From assembly GCA_963817785.1 (NCBI GenBank), contig CAWFPL010000002.1:868001-932000 (forward strand): a stretch of 64,000 nt of DNA, in the 5' to 3' direction. This document shows, one piece after another, positions 1 to 6,859 of the stretch. This DNA comes from JAKALD01 sp963817785. Lineage in GTDB: Bacteria > Pseudomonadota > Gammaproteobacteria > Burkholderiales > SG8-39. A program made the translations under genes and the position numbers. Numbering within the stretch: the stretch's first letter is position 1; each line of letters starts with the position of its first letter. The notes below the pieces were generated by a model. It saw only the letters and a list, made by a program, of their open reading frames with translations. It made no database searches and was not told where the DNA came from.

Positions 1-69
1 GCGCGTCATTTTGAGGATGGGCGCGCGATGGGTCGGTAGGCGCACTCGGGCGAGAGGGGAAGGCAACGA

Positions 70-279
70 TCAGAACGGCGGATCGGTGCTCGGGGGATCG
101 ACATCAAGATCGTGCTGTGCGATGTCGGCGGGTGGTTGATAGTAGCGGCGAAGCTGGGCGGCGTAGTGACGTTCGAGCGCCTCGGTGAGCTCGTAGAGGA
201 ACTCGAGCAGGCTTGCAGCGGCCTCATCGGAGAGCCCGGTGGGCAGACACACGAGCGGCAAATCGTTGGGTCGCAACAT
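70..279 (-). CDS. Small conserved IS21-associated protein
   Basis: This 69-residue acidic-tailed protein starts 12 bases after istB and reads in the same direction, so it is probably cotranslated with the transposition genes. It has an amphipathic central helix (SDEAAASLLEFLYELTEALE) and a Tyr/Arg patch followed by an Asp/Pro-rich tail. From memory, proteins of this look often follow istB in proteobacterial IS21-type modules. No catalytic motif is visible and its function is unknown. It could be a passenger gene or a small cofactor of the transposase complex. Confidence 0.6.
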   Translation of the reverse strand: MLRPNDLPLVCLPTGLSDEAAASLLEFLYELTEALERHYAAQLRRYYQPPADIAQHDLDVDPPSTDPPF

Positions 280-291
280 CGGCTTCAGCGC

Positions 292-1092
292 TCACTTGCG
301 TGGGGCGCGGCCGCGGGATTTCGCTTTGTGTGCGGCGCGTTCCTGGGCTTCCTTGAGGCGGTAGGATTCGCCCTCCAGGGCGATGATCTCGGAGCGGTGG
401 AGGAGTCGATCGATCAGGGTGACGACGCAAGCCGCGTTGGGGAAGACCTGATTCCATTCGCCAAAGACCTTGTTCGTAGTCAAGGCGACGGGCCGCTGGG
501 CCTGGTAGCGGCGGGTGATCACCTCGAAGAGCAGGTCGGCGTAGCGGCTGTCGTAGGACAGATACCCGAGCTCATCAATGCACAACAGTGTCGGGCTGCT
601 ATAGCGGCGCAGGCGCCGCGCGAGCGCGGTGCTCGAGTCCTGGGCGGCCAGGTCATGGAGCATGTCCGAGGCGAGGGTGAAGCGCGCGCTGTAGCCCTGG
701 AGCAGCGCTTGGTGGGCGAGGTTTTTCATGAGCATCGTCTTGCCCAGGCCGTTGGGGCCGATCAGGATCACGTTGGCGGCTTCGGCGAGGAAGCCGAGCG
801 AGAAGAGCTCTTCGATCGCGGCGCGATCGCACTTGGTGGGCCAGGCCCAGTCGAACTCGGCAAGCGGCTTGAAGGCGCCCAGGCGGGCGTTGTCGAGCCG
901 ACGCTTGAGCGAGCGCCGGGTGCGCTCGGCCTCCTCGATGTCGATCACCCGCGCGAGCCAGGGCTCGGCGAGGAGTTCGGGCAACTGCTCGAGCAGCCCG
1001 TAGAGGCCGAGCCGGCGCAGCCGGCCGCGGGCCGCCTCAAGACTGAGGTTCGTCGTCGGTGTGCTCGGGATTCGATCGCTCGGGGCGTTCAT
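292..1092 (-). CDS. istB: IstB-like ATP-binding transposition helper
   Basis: A 266-residue AAA+/DnaA-like ATPase that helps the IstA transposase choose and engage target DNA. The Walker A motif is GPNGLGKT near residues 113-120, and a Walker B-like stretch LLCIDELGYL lies near residue 170. An Arg-rich tail follows (HKAKSRGRAPRK). The length is usual for IstB (about 250 residues). Its start overlaps the last 56 bases of istA, the usual arrangement in this family, which suggests translational coupling. The frame is intact, so the element could be active. Confidence 0.92.
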   Translation of the reverse strand: MNAPSDRIPSTPTTNLSLEAARGRLRRLGLYGLLEQLPELLAEPWLARVIDIEEAERTRRSLKRRLDNARLGAFKPLAEFDWAWPTKCDRAAIEELFSLGFLAEAANVILIGPNGLGKTMLMKNLAHQALLQGYSARFTLASDMLHDLAAQDSSTALARRLRRYSSPTLLCIDELGYLSYDSRYADLLFEVITRRYQAQRPVALTTNKVFGEWNQVFPNAACVVTLIDRLLHRSEIIALEGESYRLKEAQERAAHKAKSRGRAPRK

Positions 1093-2578
1093 CGGGGACT
1101 CCTTCGGCGAGTCGTTCGTAATCGCTTAAGGGCTGCGAGCGCACGCTCAAGTGCTCGAGCCGCGGGTCCTTGGGCAGCGCGACCGCAATGGGCGGGCGCT
1201 CGCCGCGCGCATGGGCATGGGCGTCGATGAAGTGGCGCACGGCCCCGAGGTGAGCGGCGTCTTCGGCGAGCGCGGCGGCGATCGCCGCCTCGAGGGCCTG
1301 GGCGCCGTGGCTGTCGAGCAACTGCAGTAGCCCCCGGGTGAGCACGCCCAGATGAGCGCCGCGCTCAGCGGCACGCAGGAACAGGGCCTTCGCACTGGGG
1401 GCGGCGTGCTGCAGGCGGTCCTGCGCGCGATGCGCTCGGGCGGCGCGCTTTTGGGCGACGAGCGCTTCGAGATGCTTCGGGTCCTCGATTTGCACACCGC
1501 GATCGAAGCTTCTGGGGTGAGTGGCGAGGACTTGAGCGCCCTCGAGGATGCGCACGCTCTGGAGCGTGGCGAGCACGACCAGGGTGCGGTTGACGTGCGT
1601 GTGAGGAATCGAGTACTCGTTCCAGTCAAAGCGCACGTAAGGCGTCTTATGCACGCTCGCCTCGATTCTCGCTTCGCACGGGAACGGGTTATCAGGCAAG
1701 GCGAGAAGACAGGAGCGCTCCTCCTCGAACACCTCGCGCACGCTGCGCGTACGATCCTCGGGGCAGGGCCGCTCGGCGGCCGCCCCCGCGCACCACGCAA
1801 GCGCTTGCGCGTTCAGATCCTCGAGATCGCGGAACGTGCGCCCGGCGAAGAACGCCTCGCGGGCAAAACGAATCGAGCGCTCCACGCGCCCTTTTTCATT
1901 TCCGCGCGCCACCGCCACGGGCCGCGGCTGGAACCGGTAATGGGCGGCCAGCTCGAGCAACTTCGGATGGAAGCGAATCGCCTGATCGACGCGCTCGAGC
2001 ACGGCGCTCTTAAGATTATCGTAGAGCAAGACACGCGGCACGGAGTTGAAATACGCGAACGCCTCCACATGGCCGCGCAGGAACTCGCTCATCGAGGCGC
2101 CCAGATAAAAGCGCAGGAACAGCATCCGCGAGTACGAGAGCACCATCACGAAGGCCATCAGAGGACGCACGGCGCGGCCCACGGCGAGCTTGCCGAAGTG
2201 AGCCCAGTCAGTCTGGCCTTGGTCCCCCGGCAATGTGCGTAGCCGCAGATAGGCTTCGGCCGCCGGCCGTGGGCGCAGCCGCGCCACGATCGCGCGGAAG
2301 TGATCCGCAGCGCCCGGATAGCCGCGGCTGCGCACCATCGCGTACAGGCGCGAGGCACGTAGTGTCGGATACTTGGCGAGCGTCTCGGTGATGAAGCCGA
2401 CATAGGGCTCGACGATCGAGGCGCGCGCTGTGCGCGGGGCCGTCAGCACGCCGGCTTGAGCGAGCACGCGGCGCACGGTGCCGTGGTGCACGCGAAGCTG
2501 CCGAGCGATTGTGCCCACGGGCCAGTGCTCGGTGTGATGCAGGCGCAGGATCTCGGCTTCGAGCGCGCGCGGGATCAT
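1037..2578 (-). CDS. istA: IS21-family transposase IstA
   Basis: A 513-residue DDE transposase. An N-terminal helix-turn-helix (EHWPVGTIARQLRVHHGTVRRVLAQ) occupies about residues 18-43. The integrase catalytic core follows, with the first Asp in DQGQTDWAHFGKL near residue 123, the second in LLYDNLKSAV near residue 190, and the Glu in NEKGRVERSIRFAREAF near residue 232. A Mu-type C-terminal DNA-binding region completes the protein. The length is normal and there is no frameshift. It lies 15 bases after the zinc-ribbon gene and overlaps istB. Confidence 0.93.
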   Translation of the reverse strand: MIPRALEAEILRLHHTEHWPVGTIARQLRVHHGTVRRVLAQAGVLTAPRTARASIVEPYVGFITETLAKYPTLRASRLYAMVRSRGYPGAADHFRAIVARLRPRPAAEAYLRLRTLPGDQGQTDWAHFGKLAVGRAVRPLMAFVMVLSYSRMLFLRFYLGASMSEFLRGHVEAFAYFNSVPRVLLYDNLKSAVLERVDQAIRFHPKLLELAAHYRFQPRPVAVARGNEKGRVERSIRFAREAFFAGRTFRDLEDLNAQALAWCAGAAAERPCPEDRTRSVREVFEEERSCLLALPDNPFPCEARIEASVHKTPYVRFDWNEYSIPHTHVNRTLVVLATLQSVRILEGAQVLATHPRSFDRGVQIEDPKHLEALVAQKRAARAHRAQDRLQHAAPSAKALFLRAAERGAHLGVLTRGLLQLLDSHGAQALEAAIAAALAEDAAHLGAVRHFIDAHAHARGERPPIAVALPKDPRLEHLSVRSQPLSDYERLAEGVPDERPERSNPEHTDDEPQS

Positions 2579-2593
2579 GGCGCGCAGCCCTCT

Positions 2594-3028
2594 TTATGGT
2601 CCGCCGCGTAACGCTCCCAACCGTGCGAAGGCCGAGAGCGCCCGAGCGCAGAAACTGCAGCGCGGCCCCGCGCCCGGCAAGGTGCGCGATCCAACCGGCG
2701 GACTTTGGCCATCATGTACCAGCCTTGTGCTGTCAAGCGAAGTAGCCACCACTGTGGCAGCCAAGGCGGCACGAGGGGAACCCTGATGCGTCACTTTATG
2801 GGCTTGGCGCATGCGCCAGGTCCGCTGGCGCGCCGCGTGGCGGCACGCCCCGCGGAAGCTCAACTGGTAGCGCTGCCCGGCGCGGCGTAACGACTCGCGC
2901 CGGCGAAGCGCCGCGCACCCCCCGGCGCAGTAGATGTTGCCGTGGTCGCAGCGCCGGCACACCTGCACCTGCTCGCCGCAACGCCGGCAGTTGTAGAGCC
3001 GATGAGACGCCTCGGGCACCGCCGCCAT
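2594..3028 (-). CDS. Zinc-ribbon protein upstream of istA
   Basis: A 144-residue protein with two Cys clusters. The N-terminal one has CRRCGE, CRRCDHG and YCAGGC (residues 14-38), which looks like a double zinc ribbon. A second CxxC pair (CSFC, near residue 124) lies near the C terminus. A very basic middle (about residues 42-80, RRRESLRRAG to HKVTHQG) could bind nucleic acid. I recall similar proteins next to IS21-type elements in proteobacteria. It precedes istA by 15 bases on the same strand. Its role in transposition is not established; a DNA-binding accessory factor is a reasonable guess. Confidence 0.6.
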   Translation of the reverse strand: MAAVPEASHRLYNCRRCGEQVQVCRRCDHGNIYCAGGCAALRRRESLRRAGQRYQLSFRGACRHAARQRTWRMRQAHKVTHQGSPRAALAATVVATSLDSTRLVHDGQSPPVGSRTLPGAGPRCSFCARALSAFARLGALRGGP

Positions 3029-3061
3029 GCACGCGTTCCAGGCAAGGACTGGACAACGCCG

Positions 3062-3087
3062 TGCATTGCGGGCATAAAGGCAATGCA
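3062..3087. repeat. 8-bp perfect hairpin
   Basis: TGCATTGC at 3062-3069 pairs perfectly with GCAATGCA at 3080-3087 across a 10-base loop. It lies 34 bases before the start of the zinc-ribbon gene, so it could form in that gene's leader or serve as a protein-binding site. No function is known. Confidence 0.4.
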
Positions 3088-3124
3088 GACGACGCGCGCG
3101 CGCTTCGCGTGCGCCGCCCGTGTA

Positions 3125-3169
3125 GAAGGCCCGGGGTTCTTCCAGGAACTCGCCCGGGCCTTCGTTTTT
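3125..3169 (+). terminator. Rho-independent terminator-like hairpin, + strand
   Basis: GAAGGCCCGGG (3125-3135) pairs perfectly with CCCGGGCCTTC (3153-3163), giving an 11-bp GC-rich stem. An inner GTTC/GAAC pairing lies inside the loop. The right arm is followed by GTTTTT (3164-3169), a T-run in the + direction. No + strand gene remains upstream, so it is either a relic of a gene lost on insertion or a shield against outside transcription entering the element. Confidence 0.6.
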
Positions 3170-3349
3170 GCGGCGTCTGCGCTCAAGAATAGCGCGAGCC
3201 CGCGGCCTTGGCCGATCGGCCCAGCCGATCGAGCGAGCCGCTCATCACAGCCTCGAGACCCAAGGTACAACACCTCAGAGCATTGCGCCGCCCGCTCAGG
3301 CGTCGAACCCATCTCACCGGGCAAATTGGGCAACGGGCAGCGCGCCGAC

Positions 3350-3417
3350 GGGATATCCACCGCGGCACGCGTTCGCGTGCGTCTTGATCGCCGCCCGCGC
3401 GCCGCCGTGGATATCCC
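3350..3417. repeat. Long imperfect inverted repeat (17-bp arms)
   Basis: The left arm at 3350-3366 (GGGATATCCACCGCGGC) and the right arm at 3401-3417 (GCCGCCGTGGATATCCC) match at 16 of 17 positions as an inverted repeat. A small ACGCG/CGCGT hairpin (3367-3378) lies between them. Each arm also contains the palindrome GGATATCC. This could be a recombination or transposase-binding site, but no family is recognised. Confidence 0.5.
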
Positions 3418-3486
3418 TGCGCGGGTGAGCGCACGATCAGAAATTCATCGAACCTACGCGGCGAAGGATTTTAGGGGCGCTGCGCG

Positions 3487-3747
3487 TCAAACCCCAGCAA
3501 CACGCGGTTCTCGACCCCCGTTAACATAGCGGGCACGGATCGGCTTCGGGCAGCCAAGCGCGGGCATGTGGAGGTATTCGATGTCGTGCGCAGCCAACGC
3601 GGCCGCCAGCGCGCGCTTCGAGAACCCCTTCTTGCGGGAAAGCGGCAGCTCGCGCACATCGACGACCTGACAGACGCCGGCGGCGCCAAGCCGAGCCAGG
3701 AACGCGTCGAGATCCAGCCCCTCGTAGCCAAACGTATAGAGCTTCAT
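3487..3747 (-). pseudogene. DUF488 protein, 3' part lost at element junction
   Basis: The first 70 or so residues are a clean DUF488 N-terminal half, with MKLYTFGYEGLDLDAF, VVDVRELPLSRKKGFSK and MPALGCPKPIR, all typical of the family. After ARY the frame runs into unrelated sequence and stops at 86 residues; complete members are roughly 120-160 residues. The break falls where the minus strand reads TA then TGTTAACGGGGG, which suits insertion of the IS21-like element. The missing half would lie beyond base 1. Family function is poorly defined, so this copy is best called a remnant. Confidence 0.75.
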
Positions 3748-3816
3748 GTGTCTCGAGGATTCGCGCGTCGATGAACAGGTCGCAGAATGTTATCCGGGTG
3801 TCCGGAGCTACGCAGG

Positions 3817-3960
3817 TCATTCAGCGCGAATGAGCTTGATCGCGGCGCCGGCGCATGGCAGTTCGTGATCATATTTCCCTGCGAATGTGGCGGCGAAGCG
3901 ATCTATGATCAGTTCCTGCGGCGACTCCGCGGTGACGAGGCTGAGCGTCAAGGTCTCGAC
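3817..3960 (-). pseudogene. Possible C-terminal remnant of an unknown protein
   Basis: On the minus strand, upstream of the DUF488 remnant, an open stretch ends ESPQELIIDRFAATFAGKYD and then a short tail before a stop at 3817. Its balanced composition differs from the Arg/Pro-rich shadow frames nearby, so it may be the end of a real gene cut off by the arrival of the nuclease gene at 3982. No start codon with a ribosome site is evident and I do not recognise a family. It could equally be chance. Confidence 0.25.
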
Positions 3961-3981
3961 AAGCCGCTGGAGGGAGGGGCC

Positions 3982-4809
3982 ATGGGGAGGAAAAGGAATG
4001 GGGGCGCGCTCGACGATCTGTTTGAGATCGCGGCGACACTTCCATGGTGGGTCGGCGTCCTGCTTGCCGCAATCGGCTACTTCGGCTTTCACCTTCTTGC
4101 CGGGTCGGAGCTCGTGGCCCCGAAGCCTGGGGAAATGGGCGGCTACCTCTCGCACGCGGTGTTCAAAGGCTTGGCGCTCGGCCTCCAATACGTCGTTCCA
4201 GTCGCGTTTCTCGCCGGCGCTGCGGCATCGGCAATAGGCCGACACAGACGCAAGGGCCTTGTCTCTGCCGTCGCGGGCGGGGAGAGCGCAGCGGTTCTGG
4301 GAGGCATGAGCTGGCAGGAGTTCGAGGGTCTCGTGAGCGAGGCTTTCAGGCTCGAGGGATTCCAGGTGGCGGAGACGGGCGGAGGTGGTCCGGATGGCGG
4401 GGTCGATCTCGTGCTGCGCAAGGGCAAGGAGAAGTATCTCGTTCAGTGCAAGCAGTGGCGGGCGTTCAAGGTTGGCGTCACGATAGTCCGAGAGCTCTAC
4501 GGTGTGATGGCGGCGCAAGGGGCCACGGGCGCGTATGTGGTGACCTCGGGCAAGTTCACTTCGGATGCGGTCGCGTTTGCGAGTGGCCGCAATGTCACGC
4601 TCGTCGACGGGCAGAAGCTCTTCGCGATGTTCGACACGGTCCGCAAAAAGTCGCCGACAGTACCTCAGGACGCGAGCGCCGCGCCGGCCTGCCCCGACTG
4701 CGGCAAGGCGATGGTGCGGCGCGTGGCGAAGCAGGGTGCACATGCGGGAAAGCCCTTCTGGGGCTGCTCGGCGTTTCCTCACTGCAAAGGGATTCTGCAT
4801 ATCGCCTGA
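3982..4809 (+). CDS. Membrane-anchored Mrr-type restriction endonuclease with topoisomerase zinc finger
   Basis: A 275-residue protein starting at an ATG behind GAGGGAGGGG; the frame is open further upstream but without a good site. Two hydrophobic segments (residues 22-40 and 66-85) should anchor it in the inner membrane. An Mrr-type nuclease domain follows (about 108-215), with the D-(E/Q)xK motif visible as VDLVL (D142) and VQCKQW (Q155, K157). A topoisomerase-type C4 zinc finger closes it (C237, C240, C262, C268). Such proteins are predicted to cleave modified or foreign DNA. It opens a short run of accessory genes after the IS element. Confidence 0.85.
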   Translation: MGRKRNGGALDDLFEIAATLPWWVGVLLAAIGYFGFHLLAGSELVAPKPGEMGGYLSHAVFKGLALGLQYVVPVAFLAGAAASAIGRHRRKGLVSAVAGGESAAVLGGMSWQEFEGLVSEAFRLEGFQVAETGGGGPDGGVDLVLRKGKEKYLVQCKQWRAFKVGVTIVRELYGVMAAQGATGAYVVTSGKFTSDAVAFASGRNVTLVDGQKLFAMFDTVRKKSPTVPQDASAAPACPDCGKAMVRRVAKQGAHAGKPFWGCSAFPHCKGILHIA

Positions 4810-4816
4810 TATCGAC

Positions 4817-4990
4817 ATGCCCTGGACCCCCTCCCGCTTCCCTCCCTCGATGTCCCACCTCCCCGACCCCGTGCGCGAAAAGGCGATCGAAATCGCGAAC
4901 GCCCTCCTCGAGGACGGCATGGAGGAGGGTAAGGCGATCCGGATCGCGATCGCGAAGGCGAAGGAGTGGGCGGAGAGGCACTTGCCGTGA
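4817..4990 (+). CDS. Small conserved protein (57 aa)
   Basis: It begins MPWTPSRFPPSM seven bases after the nuclease stop. A helical stretch follows (VREKAIEIANALLEDGMEEG, then KAIRIAIAKAKEWAE). I recall small bacterial proteins with this MPW start and IANALL-EGM-EGKAI pattern annotated only as uncharacterised. The spacing suggests cotranscription with the nuclease, and its stop overlaps the GTG start of the next gene. It has no Cys, signal or membrane segment and its function is unknown. The reading frame is open far upstream, but the match begins at this ATG. Confidence 0.65.
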   Translation: MPWTPSRFPPSMSHLPDPVREKAIEIANALLEDGMEEGKAIRIAIAKAKEWAERHLP

Positions 4991-5517
4991 CGCGCACGAT
5001 CTCGATCAACCGCGCGCCGGTGCTGACGCTGTGGGCGGCGGTGGTGGCCGAGCGCCTCGGGTTCGACTGGGAGGAGGCGCTGACGCTCGGGCGCGCGGTG
5101 GCGGGGCTGAACGCGTATGCGAAGGGGGTGCGGCTGGGGCTTTTCACGCCGGCGCCGGAGGAGGTGCGCGAGAAGCGCAAGGCGCTGCGGCCGAAGGAGA
5201 CGATCACGGTGGATCTGCTGCACCGCGCGGTGCCGGCGGTGCACACGAAAAACGGCTTGCGGGCGCTGGCGAAGCAGAAGGCGGTCGATCCGGAGTCGGT
5301 GGAGCGGTATCTCTTTACGAAGTTCGGCGAGGGGTTTGACGAGGCTCTCGGCGCGATGCAGGCGCTGGCGAAGTCGCGCACGCCGGCGAAGCTCGCGCTC
5401 GAGGCGTATCGCCTCTACGAGCAGTTCCGGCCCTCGGTCCCGGAGGGCGCGCGCGGCTGGGGTGCGAAGGGGACGCTCGACCTGGAGGCGATCAGGACGC
5501 TCGCCAAGCGGGCCTGA
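4987..5517 (+). CDS. Conserved hypothetical protein, helical
   Basis: A 176-residue protein read from a GTG that overlaps the previous stop (GTGA), a sign of translational coupling. It starts TRTISINRAPVLTLWAAVVA and contains LGFDWEEALTLGRAVAGLNA, a pattern I recall from uncharacterised conserved proteins, followed by a long charged helical region and EGARGWGAKG. No catalytic residues, membrane segments or zinc ligands can be seen. Being coupled to a 57-residue partner and downstream of an Mrr-type nuclease may link it to the same accessory unit, but no function can be assigned. Confidence 0.65.
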   Translation: MTRTISINRAPVLTLWAAVVAERLGFDWEEALTLGRAVAGLNAYAKGVRLGLFTPAPEEVREKRKALRPKETITVDLLHRAVPAVHTKNGLRALAKQKAVDPESVERYLFTKFGEGFDEALGAMQALAKSRTPAKLALEAYRLYEQFRPSVPEGARGWGAKGTLDLEAIRTLAKRA

Positions 5518-5531
5518 GCACCGCGGCTTGC

Positions 5532-5554
5532 GCTATTCGCGATTCGCGAATAGC
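5532..5554. promoter_or_regulatory. Perfect 10-bp inverted repeat, likely autoregulatory operator
   Basis: GCTATTCGCG (5532-5541) and CGCGAATAGC (5545-5554) are perfect inverted repeats with an ATT spacer. The site ends 8 bases before the ATG of the winged-helix gene and runs into the -10-like CATAAT at 5554-5559. A repressor bound here would block transcription and translation start. The downstream gene is the obvious candidate to bind it. Confidence 0.65.
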
Positions 5555-5562
5555 ATAATCCG

Positions 5563-6090
5563 ATGGTTCTCAAGCCACAGGACGTCGTCGTTCTCCTCAA
5601 GCTGGTCGCTCTGGAAGACCAGCCGTGGACCTTCCAGCGCCTGGCGGTGGAGCTTTCGATCAGCCAATCGGAGGTCCACGCCGCCGTGCGCCGCGCGGTC
5701 GCCGCGGGTCTCATGACCGAGGCGAGCTCGGCCACGGGCCGACCGGTGCGGGCAGCGCTGCTCGAGTTTCTGGTTCACGGCGTCAAGTACGCCTATCCCC
5801 CGAAGCGCGGCGAGCTCACGCGCGGCGTGCCGACCGGTTACGCGGCCCCGCCGCTCGACAAGGTGATTACCGGCTCGAGCGATCCGCCGCCCGTGTGGCC
5901 CTATGCCGAGGGAAAGGTGCGCGGCTACGCGTTCGCGCCCCTGTACCGAACGGTGCCCGAGGCGGCGCTGCGCGACGCGGCGCTCTACGAGCTGCTCGCG
6001 CTCGTGGACGCGCTGCGTGACGGGCGCGCGCGCGAACGCACGCTCGCGCGCCAGGCGCTCGAGAAACGGTTGCGCGCGGCGACTGGCTGA
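5563..6090 (+). CDS. Winged-helix DNA-binding protein paired with a nucleotidyltransferase
   Basis: A 175-residue protein whose first 65 residues (MVLKPQDVVVLLKLVALEDQ, then SISQSEVHAAVRRAVAAGLM) read as a winged helix-turn-helix. The middle (RAALLEFLVHGVKYAYPPKR, then GYAAPPL) recalls transcription-regulator proteins found beside AbiEii-type nucleotidyltransferases. Its stop is one base before the next ATG. The 10-bp inverted repeat just upstream suggests autoregulation. By analogy with AbiEi/AbiEii this would be the antitoxin or regulator of a toxin-antitoxin-like pair. The domain and arrangement are seen; the role is inferred. Confidence 0.7.
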   Translation: MVLKPQDVVVLLKLVALEDQPWTFQRLAVELSISQSEVHAAVRRAVAAGLMTEASSATGRPVRAALLEFLVHGVKYAYPPKRGELTRGVPTGYAAPPLDKVITGSSDPPPVWPYAEGKVRGYAFAPLYRTVPEAALRDAALYELLALVDALRDGRARERTLARQALEKRLRAATG

Positions 6091-6091
6091 G

Positions 6092-6790
6092 ATGGCCGAT
6101 CCGAACGTCGAGCTCCTTGCGCAGGTCGCGGCGGCGCTCGGCGAGCTGCGCGAGCGCGTTACGTTCGTCGGCGGATGCGCCACCTCGCTGCTGATCACCG
6201 ATCCCGCCTCGGCGCCGGTGCGCGCGACGCAGGACGTCGACGCGGTCGTGGCGGTCATCTCGATTGCGGAGTACCGGCGGCTGGGTGAGGCATTGCGCGC
6301 GAAAGGGTTCAGGCAGTCGCTCGAGGAAGCCGAGCCGCCTTACCGCTGGACGTTAGCCGGTCTCAAGCTCGACCTGATGCCGAGCGATCCCGGGGTCCTC
6401 GGCTTCTCGAACCGCTGGTACGGCGCCGTGCTGGAGAACGCGGTCGCTGCCGAGGTCGGCGACGGGATCACGGTGCGCGTGGCGGATGCGCCAAGCTTCG
6501 TCGCCACCAAGCTCGAGGCATTTCTCGATCGCGGCCGGGGCGACTATCTCTCGAGCCACGATCTCGAAGATGTTCTGTCGGTGGTGGACGGACGAGCCGA
6601 GCTCGCCGCGGAGCTCGCGACGGCGCCGCCGGAGCTTCGCTCGTTCGTCGCCGAAACCTTCGCGCGCCTCCTGGCGGACGAGGGCTTCCACAACGCTTTG
6701 CCCGGCCTCATCCTCGAAGGCAGCCCAGCCGGGCGGGCAACGGTCGTGTTGCAGCGCTTGGAGGCGATAAGCAAGCTCGCCAAGGCCTAG
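6092..6790 (+). CDS. AbiEii/MNT-like nucleotidyltransferase
   Basis: A 232-residue protein with the pol-beta nucleotidyltransferase signature: VGGCATSLL (residues 26-34), paired acids in TQDVDAVV (D48, D50) and a third acid in KLDLMPSD (D94). A helical region with FVATKLEAFLDRGRGDYLSSHDLEDVLSVVDG, typical of AbiEii/MNT-like proteins, follows. Known toxins of this fold add nucleotides to tRNA or to protein targets. All metal-binding acids are kept, so it should be active. It starts one base after the winged-helix gene, implying a single unit and a probable toxin-antitoxin or anti-phage role. Confidence 0.75.
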   Translation: MADPNVELLAQVAAALGELRERVTFVGGCATSLLITDPASAPVRATQDVDAVVAVISIAEYRRLGEALRAKGFRQSLEEAEPPYRWTLAGLKLDLMPSDPGVLGFSNRWYGAVLENAVAAEVGDGITVRVADAPSFVATKLEAFLDRGRGDYLSSHDLEDVLSVVDGRAELAAELATAPPELRSFVAETFARLLADEGFHNALPGLILEGSPAGRATVVLQRLEAISKLAKA

Positions 6791-6859
6791 TTTCGCCCAG
6801 CAACCCGCGCGCGCCGGCGAACGGGCGTAGATTTGCTCCCGAGCACACAGGAGACCCCC

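Larger units (their letters stand above)
3029..3486. other. Non-coding stretch with three inverted repeats
   Basis: These 458 bases lie between the zinc-ribbon gene and the broken DUF488 gene. The open frames crossing them have no recognisable domain and overlap each other on both strands. What is visible is structural: a hairpin at 3062-3087, a terminator-like hairpin at 3125-3169, and a long imperfect inverted repeat at 3350-3417. It may be the upstream end region of the IS21-like element, or debris from an earlier insertion. Confidence 0.5.
1..3526 (-). mobile_element. IS21-like insertion element, one end outside the window
   Basis: Four tightly packed minus-strand genes (zinc-ribbon protein, IstA, IstB, small partner) form an IS21-type module. 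The upstream end is placed at 3526 because the DUF488 reading frame breaks exactly where the minus strand begins TGTTAACGGGGG, and IS21-family ends normally begin TGT. No matching inverted end is visible in bases 1-69, so the other end lies before the window. Bases 1-69 hold no gene I can support. The element would then exceed 3.5 kb, long for IS21, so part of 3029-3526 may be older inserted DNA. The genes are certain; the boundary is inferred. Confidence 0.6.

Noticed and set aside
3029..3486. Possible tRNA, tmRNA or other RNA gene in the largest gap
   Set aside because: The hairpins do not fit a cloverleaf or other known RNA, and no CCA end or conserved loops were seen.
2942..3529. 195-residue + strand open frame over the non-coding stretch
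   Set aside because: It overlaps the zinc-ribbon gene in antisense, crosses the terminator-like hairpin and has no protein-like pattern.
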